A stretch of 11,540 nucleotides of DNA from Candidatus Altimarinota bacterium (GTDB lineage: Bacteria > Patescibacteriota > Gracilibacteria > Absconditabacterales > Absconditicoccaceae), in assembly GCA_015489035.1 (NCBI GenBank), contig WFMP01000117.1, forward strand, positions 1 to 11,540. The letters are read 5' to 3'. The position numbers were made by a program, and so were the translations under genes. Positions 1 through 8,307 of the stretch are shown here, piece by piece; the first letter of the stretch is position 1; each line of letters starts with the position of its first letter. A model generated the notes under the pieces. That model saw only the letters and a list, made by a program, of their open reading frames with translations, was not told where the DNA came from and did no database searches.

Positions 1-161
1 AATTCAAGATAATCTTCTATTGAGTGTTCTTGTGCTTCACCTTGAATTTGCTGACTGCCCTGCTGGGCTTTTCTCTGTGCATCTTCGAGTTGGTTTTTTA
101 CCTGCTGAAGCTGTTCCTCTTTTGCTTTGAGCTTGAGCTCACTCATCTCTTGAGCTGTCTT
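1..161 (-). pseudogene. DUF2130-type protein, interrupted fragment
   Basis: Read on the minus strand, this stretch is open to the window edge and encodes a Lys/Glu/Gln-rich coiled coil ending in a segment with AQRKAQQGSQQIQGEAQE. That is the recognisable junction between the coiled coil and the C-terminal domain of DUF2130 proteins (family knowledge; function not established). The frame meets a TAA stop at 162-164, exactly where IS630-like sequence begins, so the 5' part of the gene has been cut away. The 3' part runs off the window. Its G+C content looks higher than that of the genes to the right, suggesting this is the older host sequence into which the element inserted. Confidence 0.7.
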
Positions 162-298
162 TTATACCACCCCAAAAAGTCAAGACAACATTTCTAAAAT
201 CCTTACTCCGCCCTAACCTATAACTTTATAAAACAGCTACTGCAGAGTATAACTGGATTCTTGAGCAGTGGAAAATTTGTTAGTTTTTATTTGGGATC
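162..298 (+). mobile_element. IS630-family relic, left copy (internally deleted)
   Basis: Plus-strand codons at about 231-270 read KTATAEYNWILEQ, matching the C-terminus of the IS630 transposase on the minus strand at the right end of the window (GYEWILEQ). The DNA match covers about 254-297 and corresponds to 11161-11204 in inverted orientation, with roughly 41 of 44 bases equal. The stop codon of the right copy is TGG here. The left boundary lies in TATA next to the broken DUF2130 gene, and the 10-mer aaaagtcaag just inside it recurs beside the right copy at about 11137-11146, a possible terminal repeat. Only about 140 bp remain, so most of the transposase has been deleted. Confidence 0.6.
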
Positions 299-429
299 GA
301 TATTACAATGCCACTGAGAATATTTTTTAGCTCTAAGCTGTCTAAGTATTCATGCGCGCGCTTGTCCCAAATTAATGCATATTTACAATTGTAGGCACGC
401 ACTCCATCTGAACAGCATTCAGCATTTTT
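283..429 (-). pseudogene. unrecognised coding fragment abutting the IS relic
   Basis: A 49-codon minus-strand open stretch without a credible start reads as protein-like sequence (ECCSDGVRAYNCKYALIWDK, then RAHEYLDSLELKNILSG). It runs into the IS630 relic, where it ends at a TAA. A run of seven A residues (minus strand, about 425-431) separates it from a second open frame that continues back to the dynamin gene stop, so the two may be one gene split by a frameshift. I do not recognise the family. It could be the disrupted end of a gene lying next to the island. Confidence 0.3.
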
Positions 430-509
430 TTACACTCATTTGCAAAATAATTCTTAGTTTTCGAACCACCATTTTCTTTATTAAGTCGGTTTTTTAAAAT
501 ATCATTATT

Positions 510-2759
510 TTAAAAGGTTATTTTATCAATAATATTATCAAGTTGCTTAGCTAGATTTTGATCTATTGTTAATCGACTGTATTCAGTTCTAGCTATACTT
601 TCAATATTATTAATTAAATATCTCCTTATTTTAGATTTACTAGTTTCATCCACATCAGTAAGTATGGCTTGAATTTGGTCATTTAAAGATGCTTTAAATG
701 GAGATTCTATATCTATTGCTTTAAGTAAAATATTATTAAAAATATCTCCTAAAGAATTTAAATCATTACTAATTTCAGTAATTACGTCTTTATATTGTGT
801 CGCTACTTTAGCACCTTTTAATAAATTCTGAATATTTGATTGCTTGACAGAGTAATCAGCATCTTGTATTAGTAGCTGTTTTATGAAAGGTTGATTATAA
901 AATCCTAGTGTATCATCATAATCACTATAATTTAAAAGAGCTTCTATATCAGTTTTTAGAGTTTTAAATCGTGCTACTCTTGAATCATTTTCATCATCAG
1001 TAATTCTATTTAAAATTAAAATCTCAAAAACATTATTTAGAAATCTTAAAATCAAAGGTCTATATGATTTAGCCTCATATTTAAAATTATCTGTTATCAA
1101 ATTAAGTTCAGTAGCTAACTCATTTTTTTCTTCATTAGTGATGATTTTAGTTTCAAAAATTATTCCAGAAACTATATTTATGATTTCATCTTGTTTATTA
1201 GTATTTTCAATAGTAATCGTATCTGTTGAGATATTAACTATTTTATCAAGTGATTTTTTCCAAAGCTTTGCTCTTATTTTATCATTTACTATTGTTGCTT
1301 GCTCAACCGAAGTTCTTCCACCTACTAATTCAGATTTTGCTTGTTCTAAATCGTCTGGTAATTCAGTTATTAAATCCTCTATCCAGTCATTGGTTACTTT
1401 ACTTGAAATTATTTCGTTGAAGTCAAATTGAGTAGTTTTAATGACTTCTTGATATTTAGTAAGACTTAATTTAATATTTTTCTTAATGAATTCCCACTTA
1501 TTATCGATGAGAGCTATCTCCTCACTCCTTTTTTTCTTTTCATCTTTTTTAGGATTATAGTCTCGTTTAAAATTAAGTATTAATGTCTGTGCTTCTAGTT
1601 GATCAATATTGAAATTTTCATTTAATATTTCTAGTGCTTCACCATCTAAAAATTCTTCTAATCTTGTTTCAATAGTCTCAATGCTATCAGGATATTCATG
1701 TTTTTTTAAATTGGGATATGCATATTGAGTATTAACAATATTTTTCTTTTCTAAAAAGCCTAGTGATGAAGCTTTAAATATATTTTTTTCTTTATATAAG
1801 CCATATTTTTTTAATTCGCTTGATAAAATTTGATATGATTTTTCTATTTTAATGTCAGACGAATTTTTATCATCAACGATATGCTTGTCAAATTTACTTG
1901 CTACAACTATTAGTTTGTTTGATAGTTTTTGTCCATATCTATCCTTGGTATCATTTAAAAAATCAGCTTGTGCCTTTACAAAAGAAATTCTGTCAGCAAT
2001 AGACACAAGCATAATTACAATATCAGCATTTCTCATGTACCATTTAGCTTGCTCAAGGTGCAGTTTTGTAGGAGAATCAAAACCTGGTACATCATATATA
2101 ATAAGATTTTCTTGTTCTTTAAATTGTGTTGATTTTATCGTTATATTTTTTACTGCCCTTGCTTTTATTTCATCAGTTATATAGGATTTAATATTATCTA
2201 TATCTTGACCTATAAAAGTTTTGGTTGTGCCTGATAAATATTTTTCTATTTGTTCTTTTTTTCCAAGTATATCTCTAATATCATCAACTGCATTACTCGT
2301 TGAAACAGCACTAGAAGTATTATTGCAAAACTCATTTAGTGCAGATATATCTACAGTACTATAGTTGCATGTAAATTCTATTTCTTCACAAAGAGAATTA
2401 AACTTGTCTATAAATTCCTGGTTTGTAAAAAATTCTATTTCAGCAGTATCTTCTACTTTACTAGATTCTATTGTAGTCGTTGTAAAAGTACATCTCCCCT
2501 CATCTTCAGGAAGAAAATCTCTTCTAAGTAATGCATTTGCAAAAGTTGATTTACCTGCTTTTTCAGTTCCAATTATAGCAACTCTATATCTGTTATCAGA
2601 TAATCTAGCACTCCAATCATCAAATTTATCATTAATGGTATTTAATTTCTGTCTTTCATCATCATTAAGTATATTACTCAAATCTTGTATATCTTTTAGT
2701 ATCTCTTGTGTTTTACTGGATTCTCTTAACAATTCAACCTTACTTTTTAATTTTAACAT
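510..2759 (-). CDS. dynamin-like GTPase (749 aa)
   Basis: This is a large GTPase of the bacterial dynamin-like superfamily. The G domain shows G1 GTEKAGKS (residues 64-71), a Thr-rich G2 region (about 91-96), G3 DVPG (223-226) and G4 SKFD (288-291). About 450 residues of mainly helical, charged sequence follow, as expected for a dynamin stalk. No clear transmembrane helix is seen, so membrane binding would be peripheral. Family members use GTP-driven assembly on membranes; the substrate here is unknown. The start overlaps the preceding YaaW-LRAT gene by 7 bp (2753-2759), with an AGAGGA ribosome site at 2769-2774. It is the last gene of a three-gene run that also contains a second dynamin. Bacterial dynamins often work as pairs, as in Campylobacter DLP1/DLP2. 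Downstream of the TAA the same frame stays open for 45 more codons, so a premature stop is possible. Confidence 0.9.
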   Translation of the reverse strand: MLKLKSKVELLRESSKTQEILKDIQDLSNILNDDERQKLNTINDKFDDWSARLSDNRYRVAIIGTEKAGKSTFANALLRRDFLPEDEGRCTFTTTTIESSKVEDTAEIEFFTNQEFIDKFNSLCEEIEFTCNYSTVDISALNEFCNNTSSAVSTSNAVDDIRDILGKKEQIEKYLSGTTKTFIGQDIDNIKSYITDEIKARAVKNITIKSTQFKEQENLIIYDVPGFDSPTKLHLEQAKWYMRNADIVIMLVSIADRISFVKAQADFLNDTKDRYGQKLSNKLIVVASKFDKHIVDDKNSSDIKIEKSYQILSSELKKYGLYKEKNIFKASSLGFLEKKNIVNTQYAYPNLKKHEYPDSIETIETRLEEFLDGEALEILNENFNIDQLEAQTLILNFKRDYNPKKDEKKKRSEEIALIDNKWEFIKKNIKLSLTKYQEVIKTTQFDFNEIISSKVTNDWIEDLITELPDDLEQAKSELVGGRTSVEQATIVNDKIRAKLWKKSLDKIVNISTDTITIENTNKQDEIINIVSGIIFETKIITNEEKNELATELNLITDNFKYEAKSYRPLILRFLNNVFEILILNRITDDENDSRVARFKTLKTDIEALLNYSDYDDTLGFYNQPFIKQLLIQDADYSVKQSNIQNLLKGAKVATQYKDVITEISNDLNSLGDIFNNILLKAIDIESPFKASLNDQIQAILTDVDETSKSKIRRYLINNIESIARTEYSRLTIDQNLAKQLDNIIDKITF

Positions 2760-3970
2760 ACTATTTCATCCTCTATCTTCCATTTTTTAACTCTTTTGTA
2801 TTCAATTGGGTTTATATCACAAACAACCCATTGAACAATTCGATTGTTATTTAAATTTTCACTAATAGTTTTAGTAAGTTGTTTAAATTTCCAGACCGAA
2901 GTGATTTTATCAAAATCTTCATTTATTATACATTTATGAACAAATGAATGACAATTATCTTTCATAAGTCGATATTTATTTTTTTTGCCGATGTGCCTAC
3001 TTGCTGTGTCTACGATTTTTTTATTACAAATAATATCTTTTGATAATTTATCAACAGCGATATAGATTGCAACGCCAGTTCTAACAAGCGAACTATGGAC
3101 AAAATCATTTAAATCTGTAACTTCCACACATCCAGAACCATTTTTTTCAGCAATTTCTATTATTTGATTATTTCCAATATATATTCCACTATGGTCAGCT
3201 CCACCTGCAATTAATTCTGTCCTTAAAATAGAGCCAATTATTGGATAGAATCTATGTCGAAATTTTAAATCTTGTTCTTTATATTTTTCTCTTAAGTATG
3301 TTATATACAAAACACTAGGTAAGGTGATTCTAAATGCTGGATCAATTATCTCTTTCATGTTAATAGCAATGCCTATGGGCAGCATCACAGATTTGCTAAT
3401 TAGTTGCTGTGCAATAAATGGTAAAGTATTTTTAACAACTTGATTGATAACTGATTTTCCTAAATTACTTAGTAAAATTGTTACTGTATTTTGAAAGAAA
3501 ACTTCACTAGTAAAAAGTCTTTTTTTTATCTCAGCTAACAATTTAACTTCATTAAGTTGAGTCAGATTGAGACTATTTTTAAAAGTTTCAACTTCTAAAG
3601 CAGATATGTTTTTTATACTTTTCTTTAAATATTCAAAAATAAAAACTTTTTCAATTTGAGCAACATCTGCTTTTTTATCATAGTTAATCAGTTCTTTTGA
3701 GCAAACATCACATAAAATCTCTTTATATAAAACACCACAGCCTCTTGGAGTATTTAAAATAGTGTTTCCGCCAAAGTATTGTAACTCTGCTGCAATTAAT
3801 TTCCAATACTTATGATGGCGTGGAAAATATTTTTTATACTCACTTTGTGAAGTCAAATCTTCTGTAAGTTTTGCTTCATTTTTATATAGTTCAATAAAGA
3901 AGTTTAATTCTTTATTTGAACAGTATTGTAAGAACTCTAATCCATCATCATATTTATACTTTAATTTCAT
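2753..3970 (-). CDS. YaaW/UPF0174 domain fused to LRAT-like acyltransferase/hydrolase domain (405 aa)
   Basis: Residues 1-232 match the YaaW/UPF0174 (DUF3944-containing) family. They include an ELxxxLTxSxEYKKY-type segment (33-48), GGNTxxNxxRGxGVxYKEILCDVC (67-90), a hydrophobic amphipathic stretch (157-205) and DPAFRITLPSVLYITYLREKY (210-230). That family is usually only this long. A C-terminal domain (about 233-405) follows, with HSGIYIG (catalytic-type His260) and NCHSF (Cys340), the His/NC signature of LRAT/HRAS-like permuted papain-fold enzymes. Those act on phospholipid acyl chains or thioesters through a Cys nucleophile. The start shares its A with the upstream stop (TAATG), and no strong ribosome site is visible, so translation is probably coupled. 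Placement between two dynamin GTPases suggests work at the membrane in one complex. Enzyme activity and substrate are inferred. Confidence 0.85.
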   Translation of the reverse strand: MKLKYKYDDGLEFLQYCSNKELNFFIELYKNEAKLTEDLTSQSEYKKYFPRHHKYWKLIAAELQYFGGNTILNTPRGCGVLYKEILCDVCSKELINYDKKADVAQIEKVFIFEYLKKSIKNISALEVETFKNSLNLTQLNEVKLLAEIKKRLFTSEVFFQNTVTILLSNLGKSVINQVVKNTLPFIAQQLISKSVMLPIGIAINMKEIIDPAFRITLPSVLYITYLREKYKEQDLKFRHRFYPIIGSILRTELIAGGADHSGIYIGNNQIIEIAEKNGSGCVEVTDLNDFVHSSLVRTGVAIYIAVDKLSKDIICNKKIVDTASRHIGKKNKYRLMKDNCHSFVHKCIINEDFDKITSVWKFKQLTKTISENLNNNRIVQWVVCDINPIEYKRVKKWKIEDEIVC

Positions 3971-6717
3971 TAGTTGTATAAATCAGTTTCTTGTTTTTTA
4001 ATAGTTGTTTTTAATTTATTTATTTTTTCAAAAGTAGATTTAATTAGAGCAGTTTTTTTATCATACTCTTCTTTGTCTTTTTGTTTTTTACTAATATTTT
4101 TTTCAATATCATTAAGTTTGTTTTCAATGCTATTTACAATATTTAAACTTCGGGCTTCAAATTCATCTTGTATTTTTATAATTGATAGTTTGTTTGAATC
4201 GTCAATATTTTTTAATAAAGTACTGTATGTATTTTCAGACCAATCTTTCTTCATCTGTTGAGCATAGTATTCAACAAAGTCTCCACATCCTAATAGAATA
4301 ACGTCAAGAACTACTCTGACAAAATTCTTTTCGAACTCAATTGCATTAAGTTTTTCTGTATTAATCTTTTGTAAAGTTATCCTTTTTTCCAATCCACTAA
4401 TATTATATTCTTCTTCCAGTTTTATCGATAGTTGTTCCACTTCTTTATTGATAAACTCCATATTCTCTTTGAGTTTATCTTTGAATAAAGAGTTGTTGTC
4501 TTCTAAAACTGTTTTTTGAATAGCTTTAGTAAATTTGACATAAAACTCTTTAGCATTCCTTTTATTTGCATTGTTAGGTTTTAGACCTTTACTTTTTAAA
4601 TATCTCTCATAAGCATCCGCTGTATCTTGTGTATTATTTAATTTTTGTTTATCTAGTCTTTGCTTAGTGTTATCATGAAGTATTTTTATGTTGGCACTAA
4701 TTGATTGTCCAACTAAATTATATGTCCTTGATATTTCTTTTTTGTTTTTTTGAAATAACTCTTTTTTCTGTTTAATATTTGTTATATCACTATTCATATT
4801 TAATACTGTTTTATTAAATACATCATTAAGCTCATTGATTGTATCATCGATATTCTTAAAACTATTTTTTACAAGTTCTTTATCTTTATTTTTAGTTAAA
4901 AATATTGAATAGCTTTCTATAAAATCTGCTAAATCATTTTCGTTTATATTTTCACTATCGAGCTTTGAATCTTGTGTATGAACTTTATCATAGTGGTATT
5001 TTGCTGACATTGTAAAAATTTGTTCATCTTTTAAAACTATGCTATCTTCCCAATTATCTTCAATCTTATTTTTTATAGATTCTTTTATTTTTTGAATTGT
5101 TTTAGTTGATTCATCTACTTTATTAGCAACAATAAATAAGTTGTCTGTATTTACACTCCCATCTTCTGCTTTATATAGTGCTTCATAAGTTTCCAAAAAT
5201 TTATGTTCGTCCTCTTTAGACATAGGATCTTTAGCTTCTGTTAGTAAAATCAGCACATTGGCTTCCTTTACAAACTCTTCAGTTTTAAAAGTATCCATTG
5301 TATTCTCGCTACCATAACCGGGTGTATCTACTATCTCTATATCTTTTAATAAGTCATTGTCAAGATAATAAATCACTTCTGATATACCAAATGCTTTTTT
5401 ATTATCTGTTAAAAATTCATTTATATCCTCTTTCTCCACCTTGTCTGATGTTCCATAAGGGATATTATTCTCAAGAATAAATCCTAAAGTTTTTTTAGCA
5501 TTTTTTACAACATCCCTCTGATTAGAACCATAATCTCTTATTTTTATCTCTTTTAATTTTTTTGCTAATGCATCTTTAAATAATGTTAACTCAGAGTAAT
5601 TGGAGTATTTTTTTTCTTCATCATCAGTAAAATCTAACTTGCCGATTGCTTCTTTATATGCTATTGCTATATCATTTTCATCTTTATATACAACTTGCAT
5701 ATCACCATCATTGAAATCTTCACTTTCATCACAATGTCTAAGTCTAGTGAAAGTAGCAGTTGATCTATCTTCATCCATTGGCAACTTATCAGTCCCCATC
5801 AAAGTATTTAAAAATGTCGATTTACCTGTACTAAAATAACCAAAGACTGCCACGGTAAATTTTTCTTCTTCTAGTTCTTGTTTGTAGCCTTTTAACTTTT
5901 CAATGATATTTTCACATCCTAAGCTCAAGTTTTTGTTTGCTACATCAATTGAATTTTGTGAAAATATTGTATAGGCTAAAAGATTTTTTTTCAACTGTTT
6001 ACTTTTTTCAAAAGCTGTGCCAGACAATACTTCTTTAAAGTTTTGATTTAAAGGTAGATTAAATTGACTCATTGTATTTATAAACTCATTCGAAGAAGCA
6101 TCACTATTTATATATATTTTTTTCAATATTTCGCCCTGCATTGAAGAAGTTAAGCCCTTTACAAAAGGACGGTTTAAATTAACTATAAAATTTTCTAGTT
6201 CATTTTGAGTATTTTGAATTTTATTGACAATTAAAAAATCTGTTTCTTTTAAAGATAATATTTTAGCAACATCTTCTTTTGTATATCTATCCTCATTTTC
6301 TATAAATAATAATAATCCACTAGAGTGGGGAAATGTCAATTTCCCAGCCATTGTACTATTTTTAGGATGAACAATTGTAGTATTGTTTTGAAGTTCTTTT
6401 ACTAATTGATTATTTACTGTAAAGGCATAATCTTTAACTATCTGATAAAAATTTTTCATTTTTATATCATTTGTTTTTGTAATTATTTGAGTGTTACTTT
6501 CTTTAATATTTTCTAACTTTACATATTTAACATCAAGTACAATTAATCCAAACTTTTGAGATAGTATAATAAAATCAGGAGTTCTTTTTTTTTGCAATCC
6601 AATTGATGGTTCATAGACAACTGTATAAGTGTCATCAAGGTTTTTTAGTAATTCATATGCTTCTTTTTCGCTATCATTTTGAAACATATCTATTTCAATC
6701 GGATTCATTGCTGCCAT
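3970..6717 (-). CDS. NERD nuclease-like domain fused to dynamin-like GTPase (915 aa)
   Basis: Residues 1-200 look like a NERD/PD-(D/E)xK domain: a leading SEKEAYELL helix (16-24), TPDFIIL with D48, then GLIVLDVK with D62 and K64, and a helix with Q92. NERD proteins usually carry EVK; here it is DVK. A helical neck (about 230-288) precedes a dynamin-type G domain: G1 GYFSTGKS (293-300), G2 Thr at 320-322, G3 DTPG (464-467), G4 NKVD (532-535). The rest is long and helical, with a hydrophobic patch (about 799-817) that could be a membrane paddle, and a Lys/Glu-rich coiled coil to the C-terminus (about 855-915). The start is set by AGGAAAGAGG at 6726-6735, 8 nt from ATG, which favours Met1 over Met4. 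The first intact gene of the operon, it joins the next by TAATG. Nuclease activity is inferred from motifs only. Confidence 0.88.
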   Translation of the reverse strand: MAAMNPIEIDMFQNDSEKEAYELLKNLDDTYTVVYEPSIGLQKKRTPDFIILSQKFGLIVLDVKYVKLENIKESNTQIITKTNDIKMKNFYQIVKDYAFTVNNQLVKELQNNTTIVHPKNSTMAGKLTFPHSSGLLLFIENEDRYTKEDVAKILSLKETDFLIVNKIQNTQNELENFIVNLNRPFVKGLTSSMQGEILKKIYINSDASSNEFINTMSQFNLPLNQNFKEVLSGTAFEKSKQLKKNLLAYTIFSQNSIDVANKNLSLGCENIIEKLKGYKQELEEEKFTVAVFGYFSTGKSTFLNTLMGTDKLPMDEDRSTATFTRLRHCDESEDFNDGDMQVVYKDENDIAIAYKEAIGKLDFTDDEEKKYSNYSELTLFKDALAKKLKEIKIRDYGSNQRDVVKNAKKTLGFILENNIPYGTSDKVEKEDINEFLTDNKKAFGISEVIYYLDNDLLKDIEIVDTPGYGSENTMDTFKTEEFVKEANVLILLTEAKDPMSKEDEHKFLETYEALYKAEDGSVNTDNLFIVANKVDESTKTIQKIKESIKNKIEDNWEDSIVLKDEQIFTMSAKYHYDKVHTQDSKLDSENINENDLADFIESYSIFLTKNKDKELVKNSFKNIDDTINELNDVFNKTVLNMNSDITNIKQKKELFQKNKKEISRTYNLVGQSISANIKILHDNTKQRLDKQKLNNTQDTADAYERYLKSKGLKPNNANKRNAKEFYVKFTKAIQKTVLEDNNSLFKDKLKENMEFINKEVEQLSIKLEEEYNISGLEKRITLQKINTEKLNAIEFEKNFVRVVLDVILLGCGDFVEYYAQQMKKDWSENTYSTLLKNIDDSNKLSIIKIQDEFEARSLNIVNSIENKLNDIEKNISKKQKDKEEYDKKTALIKSTFEKINKLKTTIKKQETDLYN

Positions 6718-6725
6718 TTTATTTT

Positions 6726-6735
6726 CCTCTTTCCT
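6726..6735 (-). promoter_or_regulatory. strong ribosome binding site of the NERD-dynamin gene
   Basis: The minus strand reads AGGAAAGAGG, 8 nt before the ATG at 6717. It is the best Shine-Dalgarno match on this strand and selects the first of two nearby Met codons. I could not pick out a convincing -35/-10 promoter between it and 7001, so transcription may begin further upstream, before the small frameshifted gene. Confidence 0.6.
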
Positions 6736-6760
6736 AATCGTGTTTTAAAAGTAATGAAAT

Positions 6761-7001
6761 TCATATATTGAATTTTTTAATGATTTGTGTATCTGGATTA
6801 TCTAATTTAATGAAGTTATAAAGAATTTTGATAATTTTTTGATCTTCTTGATTTTCATCTAGTTTCAAAATCCGATAATATAAACTTTATATCCTTAAAT
6901 TTGTTATTATGAAATAAACTATTTACACTTCTTATTAAATCTCTTATTTTTACTCTCCATTCTTTTTTTTCTTCAGTGATATTTTTAACGGATCTCCCCA
7001 T
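6761..7001 (-). pseudogene. small frameshifted gene at the head of the dynamin operon
   Basis: From ATG at 7001 a 48-codon frame begins MGRSVKNITEEKKEWRVKIR and ends at TGA (6855-6857). Near 6866 the protein-like reading moves one frame over and continues KLDENQEDQKIIKILYNFIK... to TGA at 6761-6763. Joined, about 80 residues resemble the N-terminal part of small hypothetical proteins that begin with an EERxKWRxxIRxL helix and continue with an LxPxxxEDQKII segment. Those usually carry on to a KHDWERVK-type end that is missing here. I know this only as a recurring pattern, not a named family. It lies 43 bp upstream of the NERD-dynamin gene on the same strand and could once have been the first gene of that operon. 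A TAA directly precedes the ATG, and no good ribosome site is visible. Confidence 0.5.
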
Positions 7002-7189
7002 TTACAATAGCAAGATAATCCCATATTTATGGGCTTTACATAAGTTTTAGCCCTATTTTTCCGTGTTACGCTAAATCGTTTTGATTTGAATACCTGTAAT
7101 TCTACTCAAATCTGCTTAAGAACATATAAGTGTACTTACAAAATAATTTTCTATAAATACCTTTTATAACTCTTTGTGTAAGGGCTATA
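7002..7189. other. gene-free stretch with two inverted repeats
   Basis: No coding sequence is supported here. A near-continuous palindrome CCCATATTTATGGG lies at 7020-7033. A 10-bp perfect inverted repeat has arms at 7159-7168 (acCTTTTATA) and 7186-7195 (TATAAAAGgt) with a 17-nt loop. A GGGCT/AGCCC pair at 7031-7055 is followed by TATTTTT. The stretch sits upstream of the minus-strand operon and next to a transposase relic, so these could be operator-like sites or decayed element ends. Confidence 0.35.
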
Positions 7190-7755
7190 AAAGGTTTTGT
7201 TTACTTTAGGATGAGAAGATTTATGTAAGTATTTTATTGAAAATTAGATATTAATTTGGAAGCACATTCAAGCTGAAACAGTAGAAGATTACGGGGTACT
7301 CCTTGAAGGTATAAGTAAGCTCTTCATTTAGATGGTACACGATAAATGCTATCATTACAAAAGGCTTTTAAAGTATATCCAATGCAACTATGCCAATTCA
7401 TCAAAAGAAGACTGTAAACCGCTATTTAACTCTATGTTCTCAATTAGGTATTGCAAAAGATCTTCAAAAAATAATGAGAAACTTGACAACTACAACTGAC
7501 AATAATTCACTAAAAAGCTTGATGCTTAGCATGCAAAATACAAAGATATTTTATTGGAGAAATCTATCAATACTACTGCAAAAAAAGCTTCTTATACACA
7601 CCCTAAAATAATCTCAGCTTACAATAGTATTAGAATGAATTTATCTTACTGTAAACTTCGAAAAAGTCTTATATAGCCCTAAATTAATACTTTAAAGGAT
7701 ATGAAACTATAAGTAAAATTCAAACATTTTATAGAAAAACCATAAATAATGTCCC
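7190..7755 (+). pseudogene. IS256-variant (Zn-binding type) transposase relic, multiply frameshifted
   Basis: The plus strand carries shuffled-frame pieces in the right order for this transposase type: ILIWKHIQAETVEDYGVLLE (about 7250-7310), LHLDGTR (about 7322-7345), PMQLCQF then HQKKTVNRYLT (about 7380-7430), a helical part, and KASYTHPKIISAYNSIRMNL (about 7580-7645). A weak KGYETISKIQTF tail follows at about 7695-7735. The family expects ...DGRRG...PVQMCQFHQ..VRRYLT...YTHKRLRSAYxSLKRN..., so the order and spacing fit. At least four frame changes and several stops show it is dead. The 73-codon open frame at 7390-7611 is one segment of this relic, not a gene. No clean terminal repeats were found. 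Confidence 0.7.
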
Positions 7756-7859
7756 ATAAATCTCTATGATTCGTATTTTCCTATCGATATTGAGATATTT
7801 TCTATATCCAAAATGTAAAAATTTTAAAAATAATACTATGTTTCTCCCCTGTAAATAGG

Positions 7860-8121
7860 CTTTTTCAGAGTTTTCCGAAGTTTACAGACTCTTCGCAATA
7901 AAGGCTCATGCTATTTATCCTCTACTTTTTGGAGTATTTGTGGAAGATATATTTACTATAAACTTTTCAATCTCTGCAAAGTCAAGTAGTCTGATCAGTT
8001 TAGACTTCTTTGATCTAAACTCTTCCATCCGTGAATTCTCTTTTATTGCTGGAATAATGGATTTTCAAGGTTTACCACTTTAAGGTACATTTTTTGATAG
8101 TGTTGATATAATTTTAGACAT
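7860..8121 (-). pseudogene. IS5/IS1182-like transposase N-terminal relic
   Basis: The minus strand from ATG at 8121 reads MSKIISTLSKNVP, then stops. The frame is open again over 7918-8064 (SIIPAIKENSRMEEFRSKKS...LLDFAEIEKFIVNISSTN...KSRG) and continues, with stops, through IA*AFIAKSL. The pattern KLLDFxEIxxFI...RG..IARAFIAKxxYN is typical of the N-terminus of IS5/IS1182-type transposases, just before their target-joining helices. The remainder of that protein is not found. Four stops within about 90 codons show it is non-functional. The family call is from memory of the motif and is only moderately sure. Confidence 0.45.
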
Positions 8122-8307
8122 AAGTTGAGTCTCTTTTCTGTTAAACTTTTATAGTAAAAAATTATAACTTATCTAAAATTAGATTTCAACTTTTTAACTA
8201 AAAAAAATTAAATTAGCTACTTTTGCAAGATTCCGCAAGTGGTTTAAGAATGTAAATATATTTGGAATCGGTTATTTTTCTAGGGAACATCATAAGGATA
8301 GATAAGA

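Noticed and set aside
492..515. Perfect 9-bp inverted repeat (TTTTAAAAT around a 6-nt loop) at the dynamin stop as a terminator
   Set aside because: The arms are pure A/T, so the stem is weak, and the downstream bases on the minus strand are A-rich rather than a U-run.
1138..2790. Plus-strand open frames (1138-1431, 1852-2184, 2365-2790) opposite the 749-aa dynamin
   Set aside because: They lie antisense to a gene with intact GTPase motifs and show no domain of their own; they are low-complexity shadows rich in Ser and Leu.
7390..7611. 73-codon open frame as an independent gene
   Set aside because: It reads as the middle of an IS256-variant transposase, with matching pieces in other frames on both sides.
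8131..8307. Promoter for the plus-strand operon
   Set aside because: Several AT-rich hexamers could serve as a -10 box (for example near 8255), but none has a convincing -35 partner at normal spacing.
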